Shown here one piece after another: positions 37,701 through 49,186 of a DNA stretch of 64,000 bases (the stretch's first letter is position 1; each line of letters starts with the position of its first letter). The notes beneath the pieces are model-generated. The model was not told where the DNA came from. It was given only the letters and a program-made list of their open reading frames with translations, and made no database searches. Source of the DNA: Cyprinodon diabolis (taxonomy: Eukaryota; Chordata; Actinopteri; Cyprinodontiformes; Cyprinodontidae); assembly GCA_030533445.1 (NCBI GenBank), contig CM060062.1, positions 18,370,164 to 18,434,163 on the forward strand, read 5' to 3'. Position numbers and translations under genes: made by a program.

Positions 37701-38771
37701 TTTTAAAATTTGAAGACTCCCTGAAATGTCTGTTGCTAAGGTGAGTTTATTCAAACTTCAACTGTCAGAGTTTTTTAGGTAAGAAGCAGAATTGTTTTTA
37801 TTCTAACGGGTAACAAAGAGCTGTGGGGTTGTTTTCTGTAATTTCCAAATAAGTTTGACAACTTCTGTGTTTAGTGAAGTCCCATTAACTGATTTCCCTT
37901 TGACCTCTTGTGTTGGGCGTTTGTTATTTTTCTGTGGGAAAGTTGTGACAGGGCTATTGTCTCAGCTTTCAACAGAAATCCATCCCCTCCTTTAATAGTT
38001 AATTACTCTCGCCGTGTCTCCGGCGGCGTCTGGCTGTGGATGACTGGGGAAGAGACGGAGACGCTTCCGTCTGTCTTTCTTCCCTGTTTTCCAGCAGGGG
38101 CAGGCCTATATATTCTGCTGTCCATGTCTGAAAGGCTGGCTCCAAGCGCTAGGGGTGGGCTCTCCCTCTCTGATGGTTTTCCAGTGAGTATTTGTCAGGT
38201 CAGACTGTGCACAGCCCGGCGGTCTCCGCTCCTCTCCCCGGGTTATTTATTACCTCTCTCCCCCGCCGGCAGCGCTGCGGCTCCGGGGCCGCTGCCAACA
38301 ACGGTGCAGAGGCGGGGGCCTCTGAAGGGGGGATCCCGCTGGACGATGAGGAGGAGAAAAAGACAACTGCTTCTCAGCTGTTTCATTTGAAATCCTCTGT
38401 GAACCTTTCCCTAGCGTTAGAAATCAAGGTTTAGGGCTTATTGCACTATAGTTTGAAGTTGATTATTTTAAATAGTTTAAAGCCATATAAATTCATTACA
38501 ACAATTAACTAGTAAGTATTTTGATAATTGATGTATTTGTTGATTATTTTTCAATTATTTGATTAATAATCTGATAGCAAAAGATTCCATAAAGAGACAT
38601 TATGTAAGTTTTTACTGGAAAATATCTTTAAATTTTCTTTTTATTTGACCCTTTATGGCAAAAAAAAAAAAAAAATTGATGAGCAGATTGACACCTTGGT
38701 AATCCAGTGCAGATGCAGCTATAAGCCTTTAGCCTATTTTCCTTGATTTACTTCAGGTTTGAAGTTCCCGT
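37701..38771. other. Intergenic with GC-rich patch
   Basis: About 37970-38350 is GC-rich and starts with TTAATAGTTAATTACTC. The 160-codon + frame across it (from 37908) has no domain and includes low-complexity Pro/Ser/Arg runs. It is more likely a non-coding island than a gene. Confidence 0.35.
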
Positions 38772-39496
38772 TGTCATGATCTTGGCAGTGATGACTGGAT
38801 TATTAGTTCAGTTCTTCCACCTGCTTAGCTTCACCCAGTTTTCATCTGCCCTCATCTGATCCACCTGTTCCAGCTCCTATTTATGCTGCCTGCCAGCCAT
38901 CAGTGCCAGATTATTTAAGCCTAGTGTGAGAGTTCTCTAACGTACCATGTTGTTTTTTTGACTGCCTGACCCTGACCTGTTTCTGCCTCTGGGCTCCTCA
39001 GTTTGGCTTCCCCCAGTTCCGGTCTGTTTCTGTGTTAGGACTGCGGATTGGACTTTTCCTGTTAACATTGGATCCGTCCCCTTTGGTACCACTGTGTCTC
39101 TCTGATCTACTGGTCTGGACACCTGCTTTGGCCTCTACTCTGGATTCTGCCTCTGGACTCTTCTGCTCTTCAGCATCTGCTGGCTCTACAGGCTGCTCTG
39201 CCATAACCCTGGAACTCTCTGGGCAGCTCCGGCCGCAAGTTGTGGAGAAGTCTTCCGACTGGTTCCCTCTCCTTCCTCTGGACATGGACAGAACTACAAA
39301 CCAGGTTAGTGATTCACATGCTCGTTACTGTTCCCCATCTGAGTTTAGTAGTCACTAACCTGAGTATCTATCTCTACAGAGAATCCAACAAGCCGGTCCC
39401 TGCTGACGAGCCGCTCAATCCTGAGCAGTCAATAAAGCATTTTCATTTAAAACAAACCTGTTCTGTCCGCCTAAATTCTGGGTCCTATTTTCTGAG
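38772..39496 (+). mobile_element. Probable solo LTR (gypsy-type)
   Basis: Starts TGTCATGATCTTGGCAG and has the layout of fish gypsy LTRs: a TATTTAAG box (38912-38919), a CT-rich long leader, AATAAA at 39431-39436 and a following CTGTTCTGTCCGCC segment like the R/U5 of such elements. A weak five-base match (CCCGT before, CCCGC after) places the right end near 39496, though it lacks the usual terminal CA. No internal retroviral-type genes flank it. The 134-codon frames here are LTR translations. Confidence 0.5.
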
Positions 39497-40499
39497 CCCG
39501 CTATGTTTGGCTGATGTGGCTTCAGGGGTGTCCATTTTAAAAGTTTCAGACCTAGCAAACAATCAAAAACTTATATTCAAGATAGATTTTGTGAATATTG
39601 AGAAGCATCCTGCTCATATAGACACCAATGTCAACTCCAGGTAAAACTCCAGGTGTTTTGCAGCCTAGGTGGCACTATCATCAGCAAACTCTATAATGCC
39701 TCTTTAAGGAAGATTTTTTTTTTTTTTTTTTTTTTACAGAATTTAATATAGGTGAAACAAAAAAGTTCACCTTGAGGAGTTCTGGATAAAGCATTTTGAT
39801 GGACAAACTTTTTATTAACTTCAATGCAAAATGTTTATTCATGTTTTATATATTTTTTACAATCCTGGTATAATTACTGCTCTTAGAGGGTCGCTCTGTC
39901 AGCTGTAGGCATGTTTTAGAGACTCTATACTTTCAATAATCAATTAATCATAATTAATCTGATTAATTGTTTCAGTCCTACTCTAAACACATATGGAGCC
40001 CTTTGCTTTGAATACTATATAAATGATTAGAAGCTGCTCTGTTTTATTTCCTCCACCTCTTAATAGTCGTTTTAGCTCATCTATCTGTTGTTTTTCAACC
40101 TTATATACATGGCTTTGATGAGCTTTGCAGATGTTTTTAAATGTGCAAAATGTCAACTCTAAACTTCAATTTAAACTTGCATTTTTCTAAATCTAACAGG
40201 CTGTAACCTTATGAGGTAAGACCTTGCTACCAAAAATATATATTTTTACTAAAGTAGTATATCACACATAGATAGGCCTCACATATTGCTAGCCTGTGAA
40301 AGTGACATAATTGTTGCTCACATTTACAGCGGAAACATGAGACCTACAATGATATATTTTTTAAATGTCTTCTTACATAAAAATAAAAAAAACTTTTTTT
40401 TTTTTAAATGTTATGCTACAGACAAAGTTAGGGAGGTGCATAGTTTTAGTAGAAGGGGATTTTTCAGATAATTCCCCTAAATATGATGTAGCTGCCTAA
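39497..40499. other. AT-rich spacer with poly-T tract
   Basis: A T run of about 23 bases lies at 39714-39736. No gene recognised. Confidence 0.5.
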
Positions 40500-41410
40500 C
40501 TGTGAGCTTGTTGGGGTTTAATGGCTCATCTGGATGAAGAGAATTTCGGATTTACTTCTGGATTTGACTGGACCAAACCTACATCAGTGCCTTGATCTCT
40601 GGCTATGTGTTTTGGATCATTTCCCAGTTCCAAATGACTGACTGACTCTAATGGATCTTCCAGAGTTGCACTGTATTTACCTAGAGCCACATACCTATGA
40701 ACTGTAAAGGCCTGGTTATACTCCCCGCAGCAGTGTGTCGCTGTGAGCTTGTCGCAGATATTTTTGATTTATACCCAATATTAAAGCGAGTCTGCGCTAT
40801 GTTATACCATGCCGCAACACAAGAGGGACAATCACGAACTAGCTGTGGAAAAACGCAAGGGGCAAGTTTGTGCGACAACGGAGGGACATGAGGGCGAAAA
40901 AGAGCGGCGATCCAGGTAAAAAACGGATCCCAGTGTTCTCCTCACCTCGCTCTTCCAGCTGGTCCAACTTCGCAAGTTGTTATACAAACAAAACAAGCCA
41001 GTAAGGTACCAAACAGGAAATACGCATAGTGTAGAGCGGGTGTAGATTTGACCAATCAGAGGCCTCCTGTCTGCGTCATTGTCTGGAGAGGTGCACCAGA
41101 GTGTCTGGGGCATGGGCGGGGGCACATTTACATTCATTGCGACACACTTGCAGACAACCTGGTTTCTGAGTATAAATCAAGTTTTCCTTTCTCTGCAGAA
41201 GAAAAAGAATCTCCACAGCATGATGCTGCCACCACTGAGCCTCAAACTGCTGATGACGTTCATTGTAGGCCATTAGATGCATGTACTATATGTAGCAAAA
41301 AAAAAAATCACTATTTTGTCTCATCACTATGAAAAAAACGCTGTGTGTTGATCTATCACATCAAAAATCAAGATTGTAGGTTAGAAACTGGGAAAAAAGA
41401 TTAAATGTAA
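40500..41410 (-). mobile_element. Tc1-like relic split by a MITE
   Basis: The left half (about 40540-40700) holds GGATTTGACTGGACC, TGTTTTGGATCATT and CAGAGTTGCACTGTATTTA blocks, and the right half (about 41185-41400) holds TCTGCAGAAGAAAAAGAATC, CACAGCATGATGCTGCCACC and TGTGTTGATCTATCACATCA. These are adjacent parts of one Tc1 family read in complement, so they were continuous before the MITE inserted at 40707-41182. Confidence 0.6.
40707..41182. mobile_element. GC-richer MITE nested in the Tc1 relic
   Basis: The left end AAGGCCTGGTTATACTCCCC and the complemented right end ACTTGATTTATACTCAGAAA form degenerate inverted repeats, with GTGTGTCGC shared further in. The interior is GC-richer than the host DNA. 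The look is that of Harbinger- or hAT-type fish MITEs; the target duplication is not clear, so the superfamily stays open. Confidence 0.45.
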
Positions 41411-42949
41411 TTATATTAGTACAAAGAAGATTCTAAACCATGTGAGTCTGATTAGTTTTGTTAAATTATCACTGTTGATATTCTTTATTTTAAAAGTTGT
41501 GACATAAACAAGAAATCAGAATAAATATAATCCGCTTTATTTTAATCTGGTTGTACGCTAACCTCCGGTTTCTCTTTTAAACAGGCTGGTTATGAAAGGT
41601 TATAGGAGGTTTCCCTGGTATTCAAGCATTTTTTTTAAAGCCACACCAATGCGGGTGGAAAAAATATACTCATTTAACGCAACCAAATATAAGAAGATAT
41701 GAAAGCTGGAGTGTTGTCACTGTTCAGGTTTGGGGAACCCCTCTGCGATTAGCCTCAGAGGGTGAGTCACGAACAGGGACGAGGAGTGGGTGTCGGCTTG
41801 GGTGTCCCCTTTATGACTAGTTTCATCAGGGCTCTCCCGGCGGTGCAAGCTCCAGCGCCAACGCACCGATCGGCGAGGTTTCCATTGAGACATTTCGATG
41901 TGGCGAGGGCTGGTTTGATGAACACAGAAGCAGAGAGTTTCTCATCTAAAACGTAGCGTTCCACTTCCTTGAAACGGCTTTGTAAACATTCGCCCTAAAT
42001 GTCAGCAGTTCAAGATTAATGTCAGCAGTGCTGCTCGGTGCACTCAACATGTGGTGGCTGACTTTATTTTTAAGTTGAAATGTGTCGGCTTTCGATTTCA
42101 TTTTTCACTCTGAGCTCAGTTTGGCTGACTGATGGCAGTTCTTTTATATACATTGCTTTTTCTTTAGTTCTGTGTTTTAAATCTGCCTTGCTCTTCTCCT
42201 AATCCACAAAACCACTAATTCCATTACGTTCCCCTCAGACATCACAGCTCCTGGTGTCCGAGTGGAAACATGTCAGTTTACAGTCCACCGTCATAGCGAG
42301 GTAGCTGTTGGCAGAAGGTCTCTGCCAGTCTGCTGGGTGTTTGCCCCCCCCCCGGTGCTCGATCTCAGGCCAGGCTCTCTGCTCCCTGGCCCTCTCCTGC
42401 ACCGCTTCCGCCTGTGGTGCGTGGTGTGCCTCCTTCCTGTGTGTGTCAGAGGCAGTTTGGGCTGATTTATAAGCTCTTGACACATGGTGCTTTGGACCCC
42501 TCCTCTGCTGCTGCAATGGCTATTCCATGTGTCTGTGGTAGATCCACCTGGGTGGTTCTCTGCTGGATGGGGGTCAGATGTGGTTTTGCTCTGCAGCTCC
42601 AGGAGCTCAGGGAACCTGCCCCGCAGACACCGTGGAGAAGAAGAAAAACGCTTTCAGAAAAATCTGCTTCCAGGCTTGTTTTCCAGTTAAAGTCACAGGT
42701 TTCTCATATTCCCTCTTGTTAGGAGTTGTGCATCCAAACTTGCTAAACTAAAATACAAAGTATAAAATAAGACAGTTTTAAAGGGTTTGTGGAGTTTTAA
42801 AAAATGTCAAAAAGTAAAAACCTCTTTTTGCTTCATAAGTTAAACTTAAATCATATGCCATATAGGTCTGAGATCCAGATGTTTTTCTGCATTTCCTTTC
42901 AGCATCGCCAGTGCATGATTAGTTACTGATAACTGCAAATGTAATAAAG
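41411..42949. other. Low-repeat region with GC-richer patches
   Basis: Two unique patches, 41740-42030 and 42230-42690, rise above the AT background. Frames of up to 102 codons on both strands lack domains. They are candidates for conserved non-coding sequence. Confidence 0.35.
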
Positions 42950-43445
42950 CAGAGAGTTTTCAAATACTTTACAAATAAAACTCTGAAAAGTGTGTCATGC
43001 ATTTGTATTCAGCCTCCCAGAATTATCTGCAGAGGAATTTTAAACCTTCCTCTTCAGCTCAAAGATTGATTAAGTGTATATTTGACTAAACGTATCTAAA
43101 CTTAGAACTCCATCTGTCATCTTTAGCCAGCTTCTTCGTTTCTGCTGAAGAAAAAGAACCCCACAACATAATGCTGCCGGCATCATATTTTCACCTCATA
43201 AAGCTTACATTTAGGATAATCGGCAGTGTTATTTTTCTTTCTCGCCTCGCTGTTTTAGCCCAGAAGTTCAGCTTTGGTTGCATTTGACCAGAGAACCATT
43301 TTTCAAAATGATTTTATTTGAGGTGTAATTAAGCTTATATTTAAAAATTATGTGTTGCTTTATCTTGGTCTGCCACATAAAATCCTGGTAAAATACAGTT
43401 ATGACTGTGTGTATAACCAAAAATAATGGGAAAACTTCTTTAATA
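42950..43445 (-). mobile_element. Tc1-like relic
   Basis: Recognisable pieces in order: CATGCATTTGTATTCAGCCT, TTTCTGCTGAAGAAAAAGAA, CCCACAACATAATGCTGCC, AGCCCAGAAGTTCAGCTTTG, TTTGACCAGAGAACC and TCTGCCACATAAAATCCTGG. These are complement-strand landmarks of the same Tc1 family as at 13.2 and 40.5 kb, with internal deletions. Confidence 0.65.
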
Positions 43446-44394
43446 ATAATCTGTATTTTAAAAATTCAGTCCAACAACATATGGCCCATTTTTACCAACC
43501 CAGTCCTTCCATTTCTAATTTGAAAGCAGGAGCAGCTCACATTTTCACAATTTGAGAGGTTGCGTCGGACATCTTTGGCTGCAGCATTTGGGTGGTAACA
43601 GGAGACAAGGTGGAGTCCTCGTAGGTGAAGTATAACAAATAGATGGTTGCATTCAGGCGGGAGGACGTAACCCACCCAGTGTGTTTGAGCTGCATGTGGA
43701 GGTCTGCATGGGGACTCTACCTTGGCGGCTACCTCTGTCTCACCACAACTGGTCAGAAGTTTGCATACACCCATCATGGTCATGAATCTTTGATTCATTT
43801 GAAACCATTAAATCATTTGAACTTTATTTTCACTGGGATGGATTTACAGAGAGATTCACTGATTTTACTGAAATGATTTAAATTTTACTTTAAATAATAC
43901 TGACTTTAAACGGAGTGTATATTCTAATAGAATTGAATGTATCCCAGCAAACTGCATTTGATGCTGCATACATGCTTTTTGTAAGCAGGATTAAATTTTT
44001 GCCTTAACTCCTGCTGCATATTTAACCAGCTTTCTTGGGGGAGGTGCTTTAAATCAGTCATGTTTTGTGGCATGAACCATTCATAATCCAGGTTTGGGCT
44101 CTCTAACTGATATGCTTCTTTTATGTATTCAGTTTTTATATGGATTTTATATGGATTTATTATAGAATAAGTTTTTAGTGGAATGATTAAATTAGTGTTT
44201 TTGTGTGTCAATGTAATGTGACAGCCATGGTTTAGACTATGCAGCGGCCAAAGTCAAAGACAGAATTCAAAAGCCTATCTAATCTACTGTAGAGGCTGCA
44301 AATCATAAACTTCCTTAAACCTAAGCATAATGCTGCCACCACAATATATATATATATATATATATATATTTTATTTTATTTTATTTTTTTGGAT
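43446..44394. other. Intergenic with Tc1 scraps
   Basis: TGGTCAGAAGTTTGCATACA (about 43751-43770) resembles another Tc1 end, and CATAATGCTGCCACCAC at about 44327 is a further scrap. A TA repeat follows at about 44345-44369. No gene. Confidence 0.4.
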
Positions 44395-44935
44395 AACTGG
44401 CTTGTTTATTAAAAATATCCCAAGAACCAATGAGCAACTCACCCAGGAGGTCAGAAAAGAACCCTGAACATCTACAGCTCTGCAGGCCTCCCCTAGGGTC
44501 ATCGGCCATTATTCAGAGAGACTGAAGGTGAAAACCTCCGTTGATCAAAAAGTAACTCATAAAATTTAACTTTATTAACTCAGACAACAAAAGTAAATAA
44601 AATATAAAGAATTTAAAGTGGTCTGGTGAAAGTTTGGGATAAAATACACCTTTGAAATTCTGGGTTTACACAGGGATCCACGCTCACCCTTCAGTACAGC
44701 TGCAGCTGTGCAAAGAAGAGTATAGGTAGAGGGTCCTTCAGAAGTGTCATAAAGGACGTATTTCCTGTCACAAAAGCTCGATAGCAGATGTTGGGACCAA
44801 GGCTGACTGAACCATTTTGTCTTTCTCTTGGAGCCAGATCAGCATAGATGGCTTTTCATTAATGATAAATGTCATCTGCATTTGAAAACTGCATTGTCTT
44901 TACTCATTTTATCTTATCCTGAGATAATTTTTAAA
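44395..44935 (+). mobile_element. Tc1-like deletion copy (pair member 2)
   Basis: Carries CCCAAGAACCAATGAGCAAC, CACCCAGGAGGTCAGAAAAG and CTGCAGGCCTCCCC from the transposase N-terminal half, then unrelated-looking sequence, then the same 3' block as at 37.5 kb, ending GAAAACTGCATTGTC and TTTATCTTATCC. Direct orientation relative to copy 1, 7.2 kb away. Confidence 0.65.
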
Positions 44936-45811
44936 TATTTTAAACATTAAAATGTAACAAAAATAGCAGAACTGTCTCTCTCAAAGATGAGTTTGTTAAT
45001 ACTTAAATTGAAAGTCAGAGCTGGTAGGTAAGACGCAACGAAGCAACTTGTTTACTTAAGTCCAAATAACCAAATTGTTTTTAAGCTCTTACGTCTATCC
45101 AGCAGAACCTGAAGATATCCATTTTGAAGCAAGGACTTCTTCTTTGATCAACACCCTCTAAACTGAGAGTTATCTTGAACTAGGCTCACTTTGAACATTA
45201 ACACTGTGGTTATAGCAGCATCCTGTTCAGGACAGAATCAGGACTTGGTGGAGCTTGAACACATTTCCTTTCCCCTAAGGACAAAGGTTTGGTTCAGACG
45301 GTTGATACCTGGACACAGATAAGTTTTTAAACAGGACAATTTTTCCAGACTAATGACAACTGAAATGGATAAATAAGGCTAACTGAAAGCATTACCTGTA
45401 ATGGTGTAACGATGCAACAATAGGCCCATAAGCAACAACAGGCCGTAGACAACTGACTCGAAACGTGCCCCATAAATACACACTTCCTCATTTGATCATT
45501 CTTCACCTTCACTAGACATGGATATACTTTAGTATATTCTGCTGTAAAATTAGCCTTATCGGGCTACCTTCAGCTTCACAGCCCCCCTCCTCACCCACGC
45601 TCTCTCCATTCATCTCCTGGTCACAATCTTTACTCACTGTAGCAGAAACGTCCACCTATTTTGGGAAGTTTTTTCCGTTCTTCCAGCAGCTCTTCTTTGC
45701 TTTTTCTTTTCTGGAATCTGCTTAAGTACCTCTTTTTGGTATCCATCGTCGATAACACATGGTACGTAACGGTTATGGTTTTAAACTATGCTCTGGATTA
45801 CCCAAAATTCC
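44936..45811. other. Intergenic, no gene seen
   Basis: No element or gene recognised up to the gypsy insertion. Confidence 0.5.
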
Positions 45812-45816
45812 AAGTC

Positions 45817-46473
45817 TGTTGGGATCTGGAGGTCTGTCCCCCTTCCTCCAGCAGAGGGCGCCCCTTGGTCTCCTGGAGCTGAGCTGAGGACCACACCTGA
45901 GATCCATCAGTCATCAGGAGATCAGCTTTATAAGCAGCGGCTGAGCTTCCCTTTATTGCCAGAGCGTTGAATAAGTTATGGTAGCCTACCTGAGCCAACC
46001 AGTCTGTCTGACTCTCTGACTCCCTTGAAACCTAGAACCAGATCCTGATCAGTTTTTGTCCTCTCTGTTCTTCTAAGAAGATCCTGACTGAAACCTGGAG
46101 CTCTGGTGGAGCTCATGTTTGGGAAACCTGCCTGCCTGCTCTGAGAAGCCAAACCTGAAGAACCTCAGCCTGCACCTCCCTGCCAGTTCTCTGGAGAGAA
46201 CTTGGAGACCCACTCAAGGTCTGAACCATACAACTCTGAAGCCAGTTCCTGCCTCTGCTAAGCCCTCTGCAAATCCTCTGTCTCTGGACCCAACCGGTAC
46301 TCTCCCTCTGACGCTCAGCCTGAAGCTCTGGACAGAAGATCCTGTGATACCAGCCCCGAACCTGATTCCAACACCTGTCTGAACCTTTGTGTTTATTAAT
46401 AAACAGTCTAACTTTCCTCCTGACTCAGTGTGTGTTCTGCATGTGGGTTAGGAACCTAAAACCCATCATGACA
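45817..46473 (+). repeat. 5' LTR of element A
   Basis: 657 bp, TGTTG...GACA. It contains TTATTAATAAAC (AATAAA about 46399-46404) as polyadenylation signal. GTGTTCTG at 46432-46439 is complementary to CAGAACAC at 46472-46479 across the LTR/internal junction. The gag ATG (46468-46470) lies inside the LTR's last six bases. Confidence 0.97.
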
Positions 46474-47247
46474 GAACACTCTGGCCAACCGACTAACCCA
46501 GCGGAACCACTCTGGAAGATTCTGAAGGATCAACAAACTCTGATTCTGAGCCTTGGAACCTCCCTTCGTGAGAGCCACGATGATCAGGCTAGGAGATTTG
46601 AAAGCGCCATCCGTGATGTTCACAATCAACTTATGGGGAGACTGGACAACTTCGCTCGTGAGTTTCACACACGATTTGATGTGTTTTTGCAGGACTTTGC
46701 CGGTTTTTGCAGAGAAGCTACTCCTAGAGCGGAGCCTGTTCAACTTCCTGTTCCGGAACCAGATCCGCCTCTGAAACCAGAGCCAGTCACGTCACTTCCG
46801 GAATTCCGTCCGTCTCTCCCAGAGAAATTTTCAGGTATCCCAAGCAAATGTAAGGGATTTTTGTTCCAGTGCAGGTTGCTTTTTGAACACTCTCCTGGCA
46901 GTTTTCCAAATGATAGGAAAAAGATTTCCTTCATTCTCTCCCAGCTTACTGGTCGAGCCCTTGAATGGGCGGAGGCAAGGTTCTCTTCTGAGTCCAGTTT
47001 TTCATGTACTTTTCCTGAATTCATATCTGAGTTTTCTCAAGTTTTCAACCATGACTCAGATAAAACTATTGATTCCCGAGCCCTGCTAAGTTTGAAACAG
47101 GGAAATTCAACAATGGCTGAGTTCTCCATTGACTTCCGGGTTAAAGCTGCAGCCTCAGGCTGGAATGAGTGTGCACTTAAGAGTGCTTATTTCAAGGCTT
47201 TAAATGAAAACATTAAAGATGAAACTCGCCTCGATCGAGGAACCTGA
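46468..47247 (+). pseudogene. Element A gag, N-terminal and capsid part
   Basis: Gag coats the retrotransposon RNA in a cytoplasmic particle. From the ATG in the LTR end (MTEHSGQPTNPAEP) the frame covers a coiled N-terminus and a capsid-like core with FRPSLPEKFSGIPSKCKGF, FLFQCRLLFEHSPGSF, RALEWAEARF and ALLSLKQGNSTMAEFSIDF, typical of fish chromovirus gag. Near 47226 one extra base shifts the frame and the original frame stops at 47247. The shift is +1, unlike the -1 shift at the matching place in element B, so it is decay and not programmed frameshifting. Confidence 0.9.
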
Positions 47248-48289
47248 AACTCTGGATGAACTCATCAGGTTGTCTATTAGCTTAGACAACCGTCTACGAA
47301 CCAGATCCAAGCCCAAAATTAAGAGTCATATTTTACCTGTTTCTGTTTCTTCGGCTAAGAGAAGGGACGTCTCTTCCTTTGTTTCTCCTGAAGAGGAGTT
47401 CAGAACTGAGAGCCGTGCCCAGCCTGTATCTGATCCTGTGTCTAGAACTCATTTTGTTTCTCCAGCCTTAGAATCACCTGAGGGGGAGCCTATGCAGATT
47501 GGTCACACTAGGCTCACACCCGATGAGAGGAAAAGAAGGTTTAAGAAGAAACTTTGCATTTATTGTGGAATACCTGGACACTTCGTTTCTTCCTATCCAG
47601 CGAAGAAAATGATTTGGGGCTCGTCGGAAATTATGAGGAGTCTGGTGAAGCATCAACTAAATAGAAAATCTCATCTTCTGTTACCTGCAACTCTGTTCTG
47701 TTCTGATCAGACTCTCACTCTGTCAGCCTTCATTGACTCTGGTTGTGAGAGAAACCTTATTGACTCAAATCTAGTTCAGCAGCTGAACATTGAGACCATC
47801 CCTCTGAGGGAGCCTCTTAAAGTCTCAGCCATTGATGGAAAGAGTCTACACCAAGTTACCCACAAGACTCAGCCTCTTCAGCTTCAAGTTTCTGGTAGTC
47901 ACCGAGAGACCATAACCTTTTTTGTTTTCCCTTCAGCCTGTTCTCCCTTGGTTCTGGGATATGAGTGGTTGGAGCGACACAACCCTCATATCAATTGGAC
48001 TCATAGACACGTTGAATCGTGGTCTTCCTCCTGCCATGCCTCCAGTCAGTCAACCTGTCCCCGCTCCGCCGAACCTACAGGAGTTCCTCTGTGGCCGCTC
48101 CGAGCATCCAGGAGCCCACGGTGGGCGCCCCAGGACACCTCGGAGGCTGCAACGGAGTCGTCATGGGCGGCTCTCTCCATGCTGCGGCCAGAGCCACAGT
48201 CTGCGATCTACTCTGTTCCTGTTTCGGAACCGCAGTTGGCGGTCCCCTCTGAATCTGCTCCTGTGCGGCAGTGGGCGGCCCCCCTCTGA
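47204..48289 (+). pseudogene. Element A gag C-terminus, zinc knuckle and protease; then 3' spacer
   Basis: The shifted frame continues with EEPETLDELIRLSISLDNRL and a zinc knuckle CIYCGIPGHFVSSY in which the last Cys of C-X2-C-X4-H-X4-C is Tyr (47594-47596). It goes on into an aspartic protease with active-site [13 protein letters not shown] (DSG at 47735-47743) and the flap/C-terminal [19 protein letters not shown]. From about 48030 the homology to element B stops: B goes on to reverse transcriptase, while A enters a Pro/Ser/Glu-rich region ending at TGA 48287-48289. The RT-RNaseH-integrase part was therefore deleted cleanly after the protease. Confidence 0.88.
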
Positions 48290-48563
48290 ACCTGTTTCTG
48301 AGCTGCTACCGGTGGTCTCCCCGTAAATTATCTGAGACTTTCATTGTTTTCATCCACCTTAAGTGGATTGTTTTTTGTTCTGGACTTAGTTTTTGTTTTT
48401 TGCCCTCCTTGCCTGTTTTTTCCTCCGCCCACCCTGGGTGGGTTGTTTTTTGTTATGGACTCTGCTTCTTCTCGCCTTCCTTGCCTGGTGCCCCCTCCAC
48501 CCACCCTTGGTGGGTTGTTTTTTGTTTCCCTTGTTTCCCTAGGTCTCTTCTGAAGCGTCTGGT
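48030..48563 (+). other. Element A 3' spacer with hairpin-bearing repeats
   Basis: GC-rich, Pro-coding-looking sequence to about 48310, then three imperfect repeats about 73 bases apart (around 48353, 48426 and 48500). Each has a GTGG(G)TTGTTTTTTGTT core; the second and third include self-complementary stems such as CCCACCCTGGGTGGG. The spacer continues at 53594-53623 after element B. Confidence 0.75.
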
Positions 48564-49186
48564 TGTTGGGATCTGGAGCTGTACCACCTTCCTCCAGCAG
48601 AGTGCGCCGTGGGTCTCCTGGAGCTGGAGCTTTCCAGCACACCTGAGACGCATCTACTCATCAGGAGACCTCTCCTTTATAACCAGCTGCCAGACCTTCC
48701 TTCGACGCCGCAGTGTTGACCTTAGTTTGGAAACGTGTCTCTAGCCTGAAGCTCTGGGTGAGCTTAACCTGCCAATCTGCCCTGGTGAACCAAACCTGAA
48801 GATTCCTATGTGGATTCCCCTGCTGCTCTTGGTGAAGAGCTGGAAACTCAGATCAAGGTCTGCCATTCAAAGTCAGAAGTTAGACGCTCCAGCTGGTCGT
48901 ATCCTCTGCTGAACCAACAGTCTCTGGACCCAACAGTTCCCTCTCTCTCAAAGAGAAGCCTGGACTCAGTCAAGGTAGAATCTGAATAATCAAGAACTCA
49001 TAACTCATCTGCCTGCCCCACTAACCAAACTATCATCTCTGTAGACTTCAGTGAACCTGCCCGGACCAGTTCCAGAACCAGTACATTATCTTGTGTTGTT
49101 GAAACTTTCAATAAACTCTGTTAAACTTTTACCCAGCCTCCGTTGTGTTCTGCATGTGGGCTAAGAACCTTAAACCCATCATGACA
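48564..49186 (+). repeat. 5' LTR of element B
   Basis: 623 bp, TGTTGGGATC...ATGACA. AATAAA lies in TTCAATAAACTC (about 49111-49116). GTGTTCTG at 49145-49152 pairs with CAGAACAC at 49185-49192 at the LTR end. Confidence 0.97.

Noticed and set aside
37908..38390. 160-codon frame on the + strand
   Set aside because: Low-complexity and domain-free across a GC-rich patch; an overlapping frame of similar quality exists. Not supported as a gene.
47204..47247. Programmed ribosomal frameshift between gag frames in the gypsy elements
   Set aside because: A shifts +1 and B shifts -1 at the corresponding place, with no shared slippery heptamer. Independent indels are simpler.
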